Positions 7,467 through 16,243 are shown, counted from the stretch's first letter. The stretch: DNA of 64,000 bases from Deinococcales bacterium (GCA_013298595.1 JAAFIG010000001.1:249056-313055); one strand, 5' to 3'. Program-made: numbers and translations. Notes: generated by a model from the sequence alone, not told the origin.

Positions 7467-8672
7467 TTAACGAAAAGTTTTTTGATCTCGAGCACCCAGA
7501 ATCAGTGTCGTTGCAGCGCACAATGCCGCCACCAATAACCACAACACCCATTGATAATTGCCTGTTCTTGTATGCAGCCACCCAGCCACAAAAGGCATAG
7601 TGGCACTCGAAAGTGCTACCAGTAAGCTAACCGCACCATTGACCCGACCATACATTTTCGTATCAAATAAATCGGCGAGTAATGCCGCTCGTGTTAATGT
7701 GATAGCACCATTGGTTGCACCGTACAACAAGACAAAACCGTACACTCCAACATCCGAACCCAGCGTTAAAAGCAGTACACCCAAACCATGCACAGCAAAC
7801 GTAACACTGGATAACACAAGCAAAGCCGCTCGAGAAGTCATGGACGTAAAAAAGATGCGTCCCACCAGTTGTAAAACACCAATACTAGCCGCAATCAAAG
7901 CGGCAAACCCACTCGAATACCCACGCTCGAGCAGTAAAGGCACCAAATGCGGTGCCAGCACCGACACAGCCGTTCTACCCAAAGCAAAAGCCAATGCCAC
8001 ACTCCAAAAGGCTCTGGAATACCAAAAACTAATAGGCACCACCGTTTCTTGAGTGGTCACAACTTCGGGTGCGTCAGGTAAACCATCCACACTCGAGCCA
8101 ACATCTCTGGGGTGTTGCCGCACAACCCACCAAAGCAGTGGTGCGGTGCACAGCATCAGCACAGCCAGCACTTGCACTGCACCACGCCAACCAAGCAATG
8201 CCAATAGCCAAGTATCCAGTGGTACAAAAATGGTACTTGCCAGCCCAGCCACCAAAGTAATGGTCAGCATTGCCTTAGCACGGTAGACCCGAAACCAAAC
8301 AGCGATAGCTGTAAATGCAGGATCATAAAAAGTTGCTGCGGCACAAACCCCAAGTAACAACCAAACAACGTACAATAACGGCAAAGAAGTGGTTAAAGAC
8401 CAAATCCACAACAACCCACTCGAGCCAATAGTACCAACTGTCATGATCGCTCGAGCACCACGTTTATCAAGGATTCGCCCAAGCAACGGTGCAACCAAAC
8501 CTGTAACCAATATTGCCAAACTAAACGCCCCAGATGTTTGTGCCCGATCCCAACCCAATTCGCGTTCCATAGGTTGCACAAAAACTGCGAAGCTATAATA
8601 CAAAACACCATAAGCAATTGTTGTGCTCAAGGCTAAAACCCAAACCATTTGCCAACCGTAGAACTTGGGCAT
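7467..8672 (-). CDS. Major facilitator superfamily transporter
   Basis: The 401-residue protein has about 12 hydrophobic segments. Between TM2 and TM3 lies Gly-Arg-Ile-Leu-Asp-Lys-Arg-Gly-Ala-Arg, the MFS motif A. It begins Phe-Tyr-Gly-Trp-Gln-Met-Val and resembles monocarboxylate/oxalate-type carriers. The substrate is not readable. It directly precedes apbE with no room for a promoter, so the two are cotranscribed; a link between substrate import and flavinylation is only contextual. Confidence 0.87.
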   Translation of the reverse strand: MPKFYGWQMVWVLALSTTIAYGVLYYSFAVFVQPMERELGWDRAQTSGAFSLAILVTGLVAPLLGRILDKRGARAIMTVGTIGSSGLLWIWSLTTSLPLLYVVWLLLGVCAAATFYDPAFTAIAVWFRVYRAKAMLTITLVAGLASTIFVPLDTWLLALLGWRGAVQVLAVLMLCTAPLLWWVVRQHPRDVGSSVDGLPDAPEVVTTQETVVPISFWYSRAFWSVALAFALGRTAVSVLAPHLVPLLLERGYSSGFAALIAASIGVLQLVGRIFFTSMTSRAALLVLSSVTFAVHGLGVLLLTLGSDVGVYGFVLLYGATNGAITLTRAALLADLFDTKMYGRVNGAVSLLVALSSATMPFVAGWLHTRTGNYQWVLWLLVAALCAATTLILGARDQKTFR

Positions 8673-8726
8673 TGATAAAACCTTTGCGTGAAGGAGAAAA
8701 ATAAAGGTGGAAATTGATCAGGTTTT

Positions 8727-9428
8727 TTAAAAACCAAGTTGAAAACCTTGCCAAATAATCATGGCAGCACCAGCTACAAGCACAATAGCACTCGAGAAAC
8801 CCATGATTTGCCTAGCTTGCAAAGGTGGGTTACGGTATAAAAAACCCAGTACCAAACCACCAAATACACCTCCGATATGCCCCCAATGGTCAACATTAGG
8901 AATCAAAGCAGGTAACACTAAAGCAATCAGTACCATACTGCCATTTCTAACCAATTGCTGTTGTAATGCCGAAAAATCTCGAGTACCCACCGAAATAAGA
9001 AAACCCAGTAAACCAAAAATAGCGCCGCTAGCACCAATACTAATGGCTTGAGGATTGCCAAAAAATGTACTCATCACAGACCCCGATAAACCCGTAATCA
9101 CAAAAGCAAACAACAATTCTTGCCAACCTTGTAAACGCTCGAGTTGCCTGCCCAAATTCCATAAAGACAAGCCATTCATGGCTAAATGCACCACACTGCC
9201 ATGCAGTAAAGCAGCTGTGATAACACGCCAAAATTCGTTTTGCTCTAAGGTTAAAACCCGAGCATTACCACCCAGTGCAGCCAGCACAGGTACACTCGAG
9301 CCATCAAAAAATCTGCGCCAAGCCCCACCACCACTTGGGTCAAACACCAAACTCGAGAAAATATATAAAATTGTTAATGCCAGTAATAAAACAACAGTGA
9401 TGGGTGGGTAATCTGAACGACGATTCAT
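8727..9428 (-). CDS. Rhomboid-family intramembrane serine protease
   Basis: The 233-residue protein has six or seven membrane segments. The catalytic Ser is in Gly-Ala-Ser-Gly-Ala-Ile-Phe-Gly near residue 133, the catalytic His in His-Trp-Gly-His-Ile-Gly-Gly near 187, and the TM2 His-Gly-Ser-Val-Val-His-Leu-Ala-Met-Asn signature near 75-85. The enzyme cleaves transmembrane helices of substrates within the membrane. It is 54 bp upstream of the MFS gene on the same strand and divergent from another intramembrane protease (RseP). Confidence 0.93.
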   Translation of the reverse strand: MNRRSDYPPITVVLLLALTILYIFSSLVFDPSGGGAWRRFFDGSSVPVLAALGGNARVLTLEQNEFWRVITAALLHGSVVHLAMNGLSLWNLGRQLERLQGWQELLFAFVITGLSGSVMSTFFGNPQAISIGASGAIFGLLGFLISVGTRDFSALQQQLVRNGSMVLIALVLPALIPNVDHWGHIGGVFGGLVLGFLYRNPPLQARQIMGFSSAIVLVAGAAMIIWQGFQLGF

Positions 9429-9521
9429 ACAAGCAGTATAAGGACTTTACTGAGCTTAGAGTTTACAGTTTCGCTTCCCGCGCCACATTCGTTTTTCACA
9501 CCAAGCTGTAGACTACTAAGC

Positions 9522-10580
9522 GTGGGTATTCTTGTTTGGCTTATTATTATTAACGTGGCAGTCTTTGTGCACGAGTTAGCGCATTATGCTTTGGCTCGAG
9601 TTCAGGGTGTGACTGTTAAAGCTTTTTCCATTGGTATGGGTCCAATTTTGCTACGGCGTACTTGGCGTGATACCGAATGGCGGATTTCTTTGTTACCATT
9701 GGGTGGTTACGTAGACATTGATGGTTTAGCCCCAACCGAATTTGATGAAACAGGTCGAGCTATTCCACCAACGCATGGTTTTGCCAAACTAGGTTATTGG
9801 GGCAAGTTTGCTGTGTTATTTGCAGGTCCATTAAGTAATGTAATACTGGCAATTATTATTGTTGGGTTTGCCTTTTTAGGACAAGGTAAAGAATTACAAA
9901 CCGAACGAATTCAACTGGGTGTCGTCAGCGGATCTGCTGCCGCAAAAGCAGGTTTTCGCAACAAAGATATTCTGGTCAAAATCAATGGTGTACTGGTCAA
10001 AGAAGTGGCTGCTGTCCGTACTCATTTACTAACCAATGGCGAACGTACCTTTACGATAGAACGCGATAACAAACAACTCGAGATTCAATTTAATTGGTCA
10101 CCCCTGATTTTTCCAGGTAAAGACCGCCCCAAATTTGGCGTTGGTATTGGTTTCGAGCGAACCTACGAACCGATTGCGCCACTCGAGGCATTTAGCCAAA
10201 GTGCCACCACACTGATTGGTGGTATTCCACAATTTGTTCAAGCCATTGTTGGTGGTATTTTTAAAACCCTAACTTTACAACGCGATGAAAACCTTTCAGG
10301 ACCAGTTGGAGCTGTCGCTGCAACTGAACAAGTTGCACAACAAGGATTTTTTCCTGTTTTATTCTTAGCTGGTGTGATTAACTTATCGCTGGGTTTATTT
10401 AACTTATTACCCATTCCTGGCTTAGATGGTGGCAGAATTGTTCTCTCGAGCATTGTGGCATTGCGCCGCAAACCATTTGCACCAGGGCAAGAAGAAAAAA
10501 TTAATTTCGCAGGTTTTATTTTTGTCATGGTCTTTATTTTCTTAGTGACCGTTCAGGACATTACCCGATTAGGTAAATAA
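9522..10580 (+). CDS. rseP: RseP/M50-family site-2 metalloprotease
   Basis: The 352-residue integral membrane protease has the zinc motif His-Glu-Leu-Ala-His at about residue 19. A PDZ domain lies around 120-200 (Gly-Ser-Ala-Ala-Ala-Lys-Ala-Gly-Phe). The second metal-site motif Pro-Gly-Leu-Asp-Gly-Gly-Arg is near 303. Family members cut membrane-bound anti-sigma factors and leftover signal peptides. The only good start is GTG 9522, with TAGACT 7 nt before it and no Shine-Dalgarno, consistent with a leaderless transcript. The GT2 gene follows after 2 bp. Confidence 0.92.
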   Translation: MGILVWLIIINVAVFVHELAHYALARVQGVTVKAFSIGMGPILLRRTWRDTEWRISLLPLGGYVDIDGLAPTEFDETGRAIPPTHGFAKLGYWGKFAVLFAGPLSNVILAIIIVGFAFLGQGKELQTERIQLGVVSGSAAAKAGFRNKDILVKINGVLVKEVAAVRTHLLTNGERTFTIERDNKQLEIQFNWSPLIFPGKDRPKFGVGIGFERTYEPIAPLEAFSQSATTLIGGIPQFVQAIVGGIFKTLTLQRDENLSGPVGAVAATEQVAQQGFFPVLFLAGVINLSLGLFNLLPIPGLDGGRIVLSSIVALRRKPFAPGQEEKINFAGFIFVMVFIFLVTVQDITRLGK

Positions 10581-10582
10581 TC

Positions 10583-11230
10583 ATGGTGGTTGTATCTGAA
10601 ATCCATGTGATTATTCCTGCTTTCAACGAAGCCCGCACCGTTGCCAGCGTTGTGCAAGTGGCTCGAGCCGCAGGTTTTACACATATTTTGGTGGTTTCCG
10701 ATGGCAGCACCGATCAAACCGCTACAGAAGCCAGAAATGCAGGTGCCGAAGTCCTCGAGTTACACCCAAACCGAGGCAAAGGTGGAGCAGTCCTAGCGGG
10801 TGCACAACACTGCCAAAGCGAGTATGTGCTGCTATTAGACGCAGATTTACTGAATTTAACAGCCACTCATTTACAAAATATGCTCGAGCCAATAAACACT
10901 GGTACTGCCGATACCACCGCTGGTTTATTCCAAGGTGGCGGTGTAATTACCGACATTGGTAACAGGGGCACACCGCATTGGAGTGGTCAACGAATTATTC
11001 CAAGGCAAACAATTTTACATGCCAAAGATATTGCCACCGCTGGGTATGGCATCGAAATTGCGCTGAACAACCAGATTAAACTCGAGCAGTTGCGTTTACA
11101 ATACGTCAATTTAATCGGTGCTTCGCAAATTATTAAAGAACAAAAACTCGGTGTTCTGGCAGGCATTTTACGCCGCCTGAAGATGTACTGGCAAATTCTG
11201 CGTTACAGCCGCAGCAACCGCCAACACTAA
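10583..11230 (+). CDS. Family 2 glycosyltransferase
   Basis: The 215-residue protein has a GT-A fold: Ile-Pro-Ala-Phe-Asn-Glu-Ala at residue 10, Val-Val-Ser-Asp-Gly-Ser-Thr-Asp near 38, Asn-Arg-Gly-Lys-Gly-Gly near 62, and the metal-binding Leu-Leu-Asp-Ala-Asp near 86. It resembles dolichol-phosphate-mannose-synthase-type enzymes that move a sugar from a nucleotide carrier to a lipid or polymer. The acceptor is unknown. It is translationally linked to rseP and its stop overlaps that of the convergent HD-GYP gene by 4 bp. Confidence 0.87.
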   Translation: MVVVSEIHVIIPAFNEARTVASVVQVARAAGFTHILVVSDGSTDQTATEARNAGAEVLELHPNRGKGGAVLAGAQHCQSEYVLLLDADLLNLTATHLQNMLEPINTGTADTTAGLFQGGGVITDIGNRGTPHWSGQRIIPRQTILHAKDIATAGYGIEIALNNQIKLEQLRLQYVNLIGASQIIKEQKLGVLAGILRRLKMYWQILRYSRSNRQH

Positions 11231-12195
11231 GCAAAACGGCGTTGCAACATGGTCGGACTCATAGATAAAAGCGCTTCCACAACATTGGGGTCAAACTGCG
11301 ACCCCGAGCCTGCAATCACCCGTTCTCGAGCATCCCAAATAGGCATGGCGGCACGGTACGGACGATTTGTGGTCATGGCATCAAAAGCATCTACCACAGA
11401 AATAATTCTGCCACCCAAAGGAATGTCCGATTCACCAAGTTTATCTGGGTAACCTTTACCATCCCAGCGTTCATGATGCGCCCGAACCATTGGCGCGAGT
11501 AAATCGCCATTGGGCATCGAAGCCACAATGTCTGCACCATGGGCTGGATGTAAACGCATTAACTCCCATTCGATAGCCGAAAGTTTATCGGGTTTACGCA
11601 GAATCTCGCCAGGAATTGCAATTTTACCAATATCATGCAGTAAACCAGCCGCTCGAACCACCGCGATATCTCGAGCTGTTAAACCCATATGAAATGCCAC
11701 ATGCCCCGCCAAGAAACGCAAACGTTCAATATGCCCGCTGGTGTACGGATCGTGCTTCTCGACAGCTTTGGCAATCGAACGCATCACATCCAAAGGACCT
11801 GTCATGGCTAAACGATGATGGTGCTGCGTACATAAACGCTGCACTCGCAAAGCAAAAGAATCGTGTTCCCACGGCGCAGGCAAGACATCATCCACCTGAG
11901 AATTAATCAATTGCGACTCGAGATGCCGAGCTTGTGGCGGCAACATGGCAATAATTGGCACATCGGTATGCGGATCGGATTTAATGGTACGAATTAAATT
12001 AATTGGAAAAGAACTGGTGGGTTCGATGACCACACAATCTACTAAACCCATCGAACAAGCATCCAAAATTTGCAAATCGGTACCAACCACATCCACTGTC
12101 ATGCCAAGTTCTTGAATGGCACGTTGTTCCGCGCCAACACTAATATCTAGTGTGCCAAACAAAAACAACACCCGAAATGGACGATCAATGACCAT
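11227..12195 (-). CDS. HD-GYP phosphodiesterase with receiver-like N-terminus
   Basis: The 322-residue protein has an N-terminal receiver-like region (1-125) that lacks a clear phosphorylatable acidic triad. A full HD-GYP domain follows: His-Asp-Ile-Gly-Lys near 191 and His-His-Glu-Arg-Trp-Asp-Gly-Lys-Gly-Tyr-Pro near 238. HD-GYP proteins hydrolyse cyclic di-GMP or related dinucleotides. With the GGDEF protein at 30067 it suggests cyclic-di-GMP signalling. Confidence 0.9.
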   Translation of the reverse strand: MVIDRPFRVLFLFGTLDISVGAEQRAIQELGMTVDVVGTDLQILDACSMGLVDCVVIEPTSSFPINLIRTIKSDPHTDVPIIAMLPPQARHLESQLINSQVDDVLPAPWEHDSFALRVQRLCTQHHHRLAMTGPLDVMRSIAKAVEKHDPYTSGHIERLRFLAGHVAFHMGLTARDIAVVRAAGLLHDIGKIAIPGEILRKPDKLSAIEWELMRLHPAHGADIVASMPNGDLLAPMVRAHHERWDGKGYPDKLGESDIPLGGRIISVVDAFDAMTTNRPYRAAMPIWDARERVIAGSGSQFDPNVVEALLSMSPTMLQRRFA

Positions 12196-12389
12196 GCAAA
12201 CCCCACCCCACTTAATTCAAGCATACCCCAGAAAAATTTGCTTCTTTGGTTAAAAGTAACACAGACCACACCGCATTTCCGTACCCAGCACCCAAATGCC
12301 CTAAACACTGTCAAAGACAATGTCAAACCAATACACAAAGCTAAAGGAATCGCCTATCACAACCCCTACAATGCACTCGGGGGTTTGCA

Positions 12390-14366
12390 CTAATTCATAC
12401 GGTATTTGAGTTCTTGCTTTAACTGCGACAACGTCGGAGGTAATTCGCCAACCTCAGCTAAAAACTGAGATTCCACCATACTCATTGCCTTACGACTTGC
12501 CAGCGCACCCTCGACTTCTCGAGTGGCACGAACCAACAACTCGTTGAGGCTTTCGTCGAGTGGTTCGACTTTTAGTAAGCGTTCTGTTAAACGCCGACAA
12601 GCTTGATAATCTCCGGTTTCGTACATCTCCTGCACCAATTTCAATCCGCTACGTACAAGTAACCATTCCACGTTTGCACGCACCTCCTCGATCCACTGCC
12701 CTTCAAAGCCGCGAAGGAAGGGTCCTTTGCAAAGCTCGAGGGCGGTGTAGAAATCATTTTCCGTAGGAGCGTGCAGCAAACGTGCAACTTCAGCGTAGTC
12801 AAACTCTAACGGAACGGAGTCCGTCTCGAGGGTGTAGGTTTTGGTACTGCGATCATAAGCAAAACGCAGCGAAGGAATAGCCGCTTGAATTTCGTAACGA
12901 GCCGTGTGGAAGTAACTTTTACCCGCTTCGACACCTTTAGAATTTTCAAAAACATCGGTAACAATTTTTTCCAAAGAAGTACCTGGATGCAAGTACAAAT
13001 ACGCCATCATTGCTAAGGATTTTTGTAAACGCACCACCGTCGGTTGACCATTGACCAACAACGTCGCATCACCCATTGCTTGCAAACGCAACACTCGAGC
13101 CGCAGGACGCTCCTCTATTGGCAAACGAGCCGCAGCCTGACGACCATGCAACGCAAACGCACCATACGAAGAAGCAATCGCCGTTAACGGCTCGAGATCA
13201 CCAATAAAACGGCGTTCTAACTCGAGGAAACCAGCATTCTCGGTAATATGAACCACATCCGAAACCAAATCCAAGTGTTGTGAAGCCACAGCCACATTAC
13301 CCATTTTTAAGTGCAAATTAGCAAGTTGCAATAAAGTCCAACCGAGTTCACGCCGCCACTCGAGGTCTTGGAAAATAATACGAGCTGCTTCTAAATGTTG
13401 TAAAGCTGGTTGTAAATTACCAATAGCTACTTGGTACTGCCCACGCCTAAGCTCGAGCAAACCATGTTCCCCACGAGATTGAACAGCTAAATCTAATTGG
13501 CAGAGTTGCCCACGAGCATGGTCGAGTTCTTGGTTATGGACAAACATACCGATTAAATAGAACTGAGCACGAGTACTCAATGACTGATTCTCTGAGCGCT
13601 TTTGGCAATCGTGGATAGCTTGTAATAGTGTTGTAATAGCTTTTTGTGGTTGCTCGAAATACTCATTTAATGATGCGTTGATACTGTACTTAATATTCAG
13701 TTGCGGGTTGTCACGTACTAGATTTTTAACAGCATTAAGCTCATCTTGAGATTCTTCATAACGTTCGAGGAAAAATGTAATTTCAGCTCGAGACATACGA
13801 AGATATACTTCCCAACTACCTTGTGCATTTTGTAAAGCCTGATCAAGATACTCTAAAGCTTTGCCACAAAAACCAGACGCAAAATACGCACCTGCAATAC
13901 CTTGCCCAATAGCTTGAATCAATGAACCACTATCTGCGAGTAACTTGGCTTCTACCCAAGCTTTTTTTAGATAGTTTAGGGCAAGACGCATTTTTCCATG
14001 CCGATAAGCTATATCACCTTTAATAAATTGTAGTTGTACTTGGTCTCGAGGAACCAAGTTATTGATGTCTATACTATTAATAACTTGCTCAGCTTCGTCT
14101 GGCTCCCCTTGTAAAATTGCCAACTGTACCAAATCTACATTTGCACCATAGTCACCAAACTGGATCGCTTTTTTTAAATAAATTGTGGCTTGTGTAAATT
14201 CACCAAGCCCCCAATATGCCCGCCCCGCAGAACGATACTCCGTCCCTGACACATCTTTTAAGTATTGAAAAGCATGAATTGCATTCTGATAATTCCCTAA
14301 TTGCATGAATGTAGCCAAGCGGTTGCACGCGGCTGCATTTGATTGGGAAGCGATTGCATGAGACAT
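12390..14366 (-). CDS. TPR sensor with C-terminal winged-helix and BTAD domains
   Basis: The 658-residue protein has N-terminal tetratricopeptide-like helical repeats (about 15-390). These are followed by an OmpR-like winged helix (about 420-515, starting Leu-Arg-Leu-Gln-Ala-Met-Gly-Asp) and a BTAD bacterial transcriptional activation domain (about 530-640). SARP-type regulators carry wHTH-BTAD at the N-terminus; here the DNA-binding part is C-terminal behind the TPR sensor. It is divergent from a 39-residue exported peptide gene with only 53 bp between starts, as in peptide-pheromone receptor loci. Its C-terminus has a truncated paralogue at 15184-15360. Likely an activator controlled by a peptide or protein ligand; this role is inferred. 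Confidence 0.82.
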   Translation of the reverse strand: MSHAIASQSNAAACNRLATFMQLGNYQNAIHAFQYLKDVSGTEYRSAGRAYWGLGEFTQATIYLKKAIQFGDYGANVDLVQLAILQGEPDEAEQVINSIDINNLVPRDQVQLQFIKGDIAYRHGKMRLALNYLKKAWVEAKLLADSGSLIQAIGQGIAGAYFASGFCGKALEYLDQALQNAQGSWEVYLRMSRAEITFFLERYEESQDELNAVKNLVRDNPQLNIKYSINASLNEYFEQPQKAITTLLQAIHDCQKRSENQSLSTRAQFYLIGMFVHNQELDHARGQLCQLDLAVQSRGEHGLLELRRGQYQVAIGNLQPALQHLEAARIIFQDLEWRRELGWTLLQLANLHLKMGNVAVASQHLDLVSDVVHITENAGFLELERRFIGDLEPLTAIASSYGAFALHGRQAAARLPIEERPAARVLRLQAMGDATLLVNGQPTVVRLQKSLAMMAYLYLHPGTSLEKIVTDVFENSKGVEAGKSYFHTARYEIQAAIPSLRFAYDRSTKTYTLETDSVPLEFDYAEVARLLHAPTENDFYTALELCKGPFLRGFEGQWIEEVRANVEWLLVRSGLKLVQEMYETGDYQACRRLTERLLKVEPLDESLNELLVRATREVEGALASRKAMSMVESQFLAEVGELPPTLSQLKQELKYRMN

Positions 14367-14419
14367 AAAAATGGAATCCTTAAACTTGCAACAATTAGTT
14401 AGACCTTCTAGGAGAGATT

Positions 14420-14539
14420 ATGAAAAAAGTATTACGTATGGCATTGGTAGTGGTTCTTGGTTTAATGGCATCTGGTATTGCAAATGCAGACGGTCAATCA
14501 GGCGGAGTTCTCCCACCTCGAGTTTGCTCATCTTGCTAA
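14420..14539 (+). CDS. 39-residue exported peptide, candidate signal or processed peptide
   Basis: This short gene encodes a signal peptide (Met-Lys-Lys-Val-Leu-Arg, hydrophobic core, Ala-Asn-Ala at 21-23) and only 16 more residues: Asp-Gly-Gln-Ser-Gly-Gly-Val-Leu-Pro-Pro-Arg-Val-Cys-Ser-Ser-Cys. A GGAGAG Shine-Dalgarno lies 4 nt before the ATG. The tail has a Gly-Gly that a C39 peptidase (one is encoded at 24463) might cut, and two Cys. It is divergent from the TPR-BTAD regulator, so a secreted peptide sensed by that regulator is an attractive model. Too short for homology from memory. Confidence 0.72.
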   Translation: MKKVLRMALVVVLGLMASGIANADGQSGGVLPPRVCSSC

Positions 14540-14704
14540 TCCCTAACTTACAACAAAAACTTGCTTCACGTTGTTTATTCCACCCAAATTACCTTCACGG
14601 ATTGTTTATCCTTATTATACGCCCTTAAACCAGCCTAGGATTCTCCCCCAAAAGCTGGCAGCCCAGTAATTGCAATCCCCCGATTAAACACTGGGCTATT
14701 AAGG

Positions 14705-14730
14705 AAAGGCGGCTTAAATGCCGCCTTTTA
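14705..14730 (+). terminator. Intrinsic terminator-like hairpin
   Basis: A 9-bp perfect stem AAAGGCGGC/GCCGCCTTT with a 6-nt loop is followed by a short T tract. It probably ends the transcript of the 39-residue peptide gene, leaving a roughly 170-nt 3' region with further possible stems. Confidence 0.7.
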
Positions 14731-14918
14731 CTTTTGTTACCCACTCGAGCAAATACCAAAAACACACATCTGAACTCACCGTTCTCGAGACAAATTACCT
14801 CGGGTTTATACCAGAGTTTAAATAAGCTCGAGGCTCGAGCCTGAAAGCAATACCCGTTCAGAATAAAAACTCGAGATGTGAAAAGCCGCTCTCTATCCGT
14901 CTCGCTTGAAGCTCGCCA

Positions 14919-15031
14919 CCTTTCTCTCGCAAGCGAAAGAAAGGAAGAAACAATCCTAAAGCACTTTTTGGCAAGCAAAAGAAAGGAAAAAAGCACGGCT
15001 CTTAAAGCCCTCTTTCGCTTGCGAGAGAGGG
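14919..15031. repeat. Inverted pair of REP-like palindromes
   Basis: Two related imperfect palindromes, 14919-14944 and 15008-15031, share the core CTCTCGCAAGCGAAAG, in opposite orientation and separated by about 64 bp. The type (C-rich stem, GCAAGC or GCTTGC centre, then GGTTGGGTGAGAG) resembles REP elements found in many bacteria, where inverted doublets form REPIN units. No REP-associated transposase gene is visible. Confidence 0.65.
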
Positions 15032-15183
15032 TTGGGTGAGAGTTCACCAGCCAACGTTCTTATCATCTCGAGCCAGAGCCTACCCACCAACAACCCTCAA
15101 GAACTAACAAAGCTCGAGTTTTTGTGACTCGAGCCAAAACAAGATTTGTAAAACCTGTTAAGCAGTTCTTTCAACCTCGAGCC

Positions 15184-15360
15184 TTAATTGATAGGCAAAC
15201 GAATTTCTTGTTTCAACTGCGCCAACGTTTGTGGCAACTCGCCAACTTCGGCAATAAACTGAGATTCGACTAAATTCACGGCTTGATGCCCAGCCAATAC
15301 ACCCTCGATTTCTCGAGTCACCCGTACCAGCAATGCGTTTACAGGTTTCAGTACGCTTTC
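15184..15360 (-). pseudogene. Remnant of a BTAD regulator C-terminus
   Basis: Read leftward, this encodes about 58 residues closely matching the last part of the regulator at 12390 (Leu-Leu-Val-Arg-x-Thr-Arg-Glu, Val-Glu-Ser-Gln-Phe, Ala-Glu-Val-Gly-Glu-Leu-Pro), ending at the equivalent stop. Everything upstream is missing. The break at about 15360 joins directly to a remnant of the LuxR-type gene tail, so a deletion removed the divergent region between them. Confidence 0.8.
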
Positions 15361-15387
15361 AAACCTCGAGCATTTAGCCATTCACAA
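15361..15387 (+). pseudogene. Remnant of the LuxR-type HTH gene 3' end
   Basis: The bases match the last codons of the LuxR-type gene at 20884-20908 (Leu-Glu-[Asn/His]-Leu-Ala-Ile then Arg or His) and lead into the same leader sequence. It marks the left limit of the duplicated segment in the first module. Confidence 0.7.
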
Positions 15388-15715
15388 GAATTTGTCATAG
15401 TACATTTATCATATGCAGTTTGTAACTCGGCAAAACACAAACCTTGTGCCAAGATACACCCATCAACTCGAGTTGAAATCCCAAGAAGTAAAAGAGGTAA
15501 CAATGAAGTTTTTGTCTCGAGTAACAAGGATTCTACTAGCAACAATGGTTGCTTCCCAAGGTGCAATGCTTGTTCCTGCAATGGCAGCCAGCCAAGGCAA
15601 GCAATTAGCAGTCAAAGCCATTGGAATGGCTGAACTGAAAAGTGAATTCGGAGCAGGTGGTGGGGGCGGCGGGAGCGGTGGACCAGTTGTAGTTGACCCA
15701 GGTAATGGAGGTGGT
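15361..15715 (+). repeat. Duplicated segment, copy 1: leader plus conserved N-terminus
   Basis: About 350 bp are nearly identical to 20884-21246: the tail of a LuxR-type gene, a 115-bp untranslated leader, and the signal-peptide and Gly-rich coding part of the first secreted protein. Similarity stops abruptly after the codons for Val-Asp-Pro-Gly. Confidence 0.88.
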
Positions 15716-16231
15716 GGAAATCCGAGTTGCCAATATAATTGGAACGCAAATCAATACTGTGATTGGGTTGACCGTAATACCATCACCGAAGTTCAAACTG
15801 ATTACTCAGATTGGATTGAGTTTAGGGATGTTGGTTTTCCTATAATTTCATGTGATGCAGGTAATGGTTCAACATGTGCTCAACGATCATATGAAGCGTC
15901 TGTTGCAGTTGCAATAAATATTCAGTTCTCAGTTGCTGATCCCCAAGGAGTATATTCTGGTGCAGTTGCTTTATCGATTCAAGCTGGAGCAGCTATAAGT
16001 GCCTCTTTTGAAAATGTTCCTAATGGTACACAACTCAAAGGATTTTTAAAACTAGATTGGCAACGTCGTGGTGGATACTATACCGCTGTTTACCGTGATG
16101 ATACTGGTGTTGTAGGAAGGTTTACAGTTGGTCCTAATTGGCAACGAACAACAGTAGCTAGTTATTCCTATACAGTCCTTAAACGTCCAAACGCTAATTC
16201 AAGCTGGATATTACCTAATAGGGGTTATTAA
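15503..16231 (+). CDS. Secreted Gly-rich protein with variable C-terminus, module 1
   Basis: The 242-residue protein starts at ATG 15503 (AAGAGG Shine-Dalgarno); an upstream in-frame ATG at 15413 lies in the conserved leader. The signal peptide ends at about residue 28 (Pro-Ala-Met-Ala). A leader-like segment, Ile-Gly-Met-Ala-Glu-Leu-Lys-Ser-Glu-Phe-Gly-Ala, resembles double-glycine leaders (hydrophobic at -12, Glu-Leu at -8/-7, Gly-Ala at -2/-1). A Gly-Ser linker and Pro-Val-Val-Val-Asp-Pro-Gly follow. The first part up to there is almost identical to the protein at 21033. The remaining 165 or so residues, with four Cys and a beta-rich pattern, are not, and match no family I know. CTCGAG is present in the conserved part and absent from the variable part. 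Confidence 0.82.
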   Translation: MKFLSRVTRILLATMVASQGAMLVPAMAASQGKQLAVKAIGMAELKSEFGAGGGGGGSGGPVVVDPGNGGGGNPSCQYNWNANQYCDWVDRNTITEVQTDYSDWIEFRDVGFPIISCDAGNGSTCAQRSYEASVAVAINIQFSVADPQGVYSGAVALSIQAGAAISASFENVPNGTQLKGFLKLDWQRRGGYYTAVYRDDTGVVGRFTVGPNWQRTTVASYSYTVLKRPNANSSWILPNRGY

Positions 16232-16243
16232 TTTTTATAATCA

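Larger units (their letters stand above)
14540..15183. other. Gene-free spacer with repeats
   Basis: This 640-bp stretch holds no convincing gene. It contains paired short hairpins at 14635-14696, a terminator-like stem at 14705, a cluster of CTCGAG motifs (8 in 14740-15183), and the inverted REP-like pair at 14919-15031. A 140-codon leftward frame across it is Arg/Ser/Leu-rich and follows the repeats, so I do not accept it as a gene. Confidence 0.7.

Noticed and set aside
14625-15047. 140-codon leftward frame
   Set aside because: It runs through the terminator stem and the REP-like palindromes, has an Arg/Ser/Leu composition typical of repeat read-through, and lacks a start signal.
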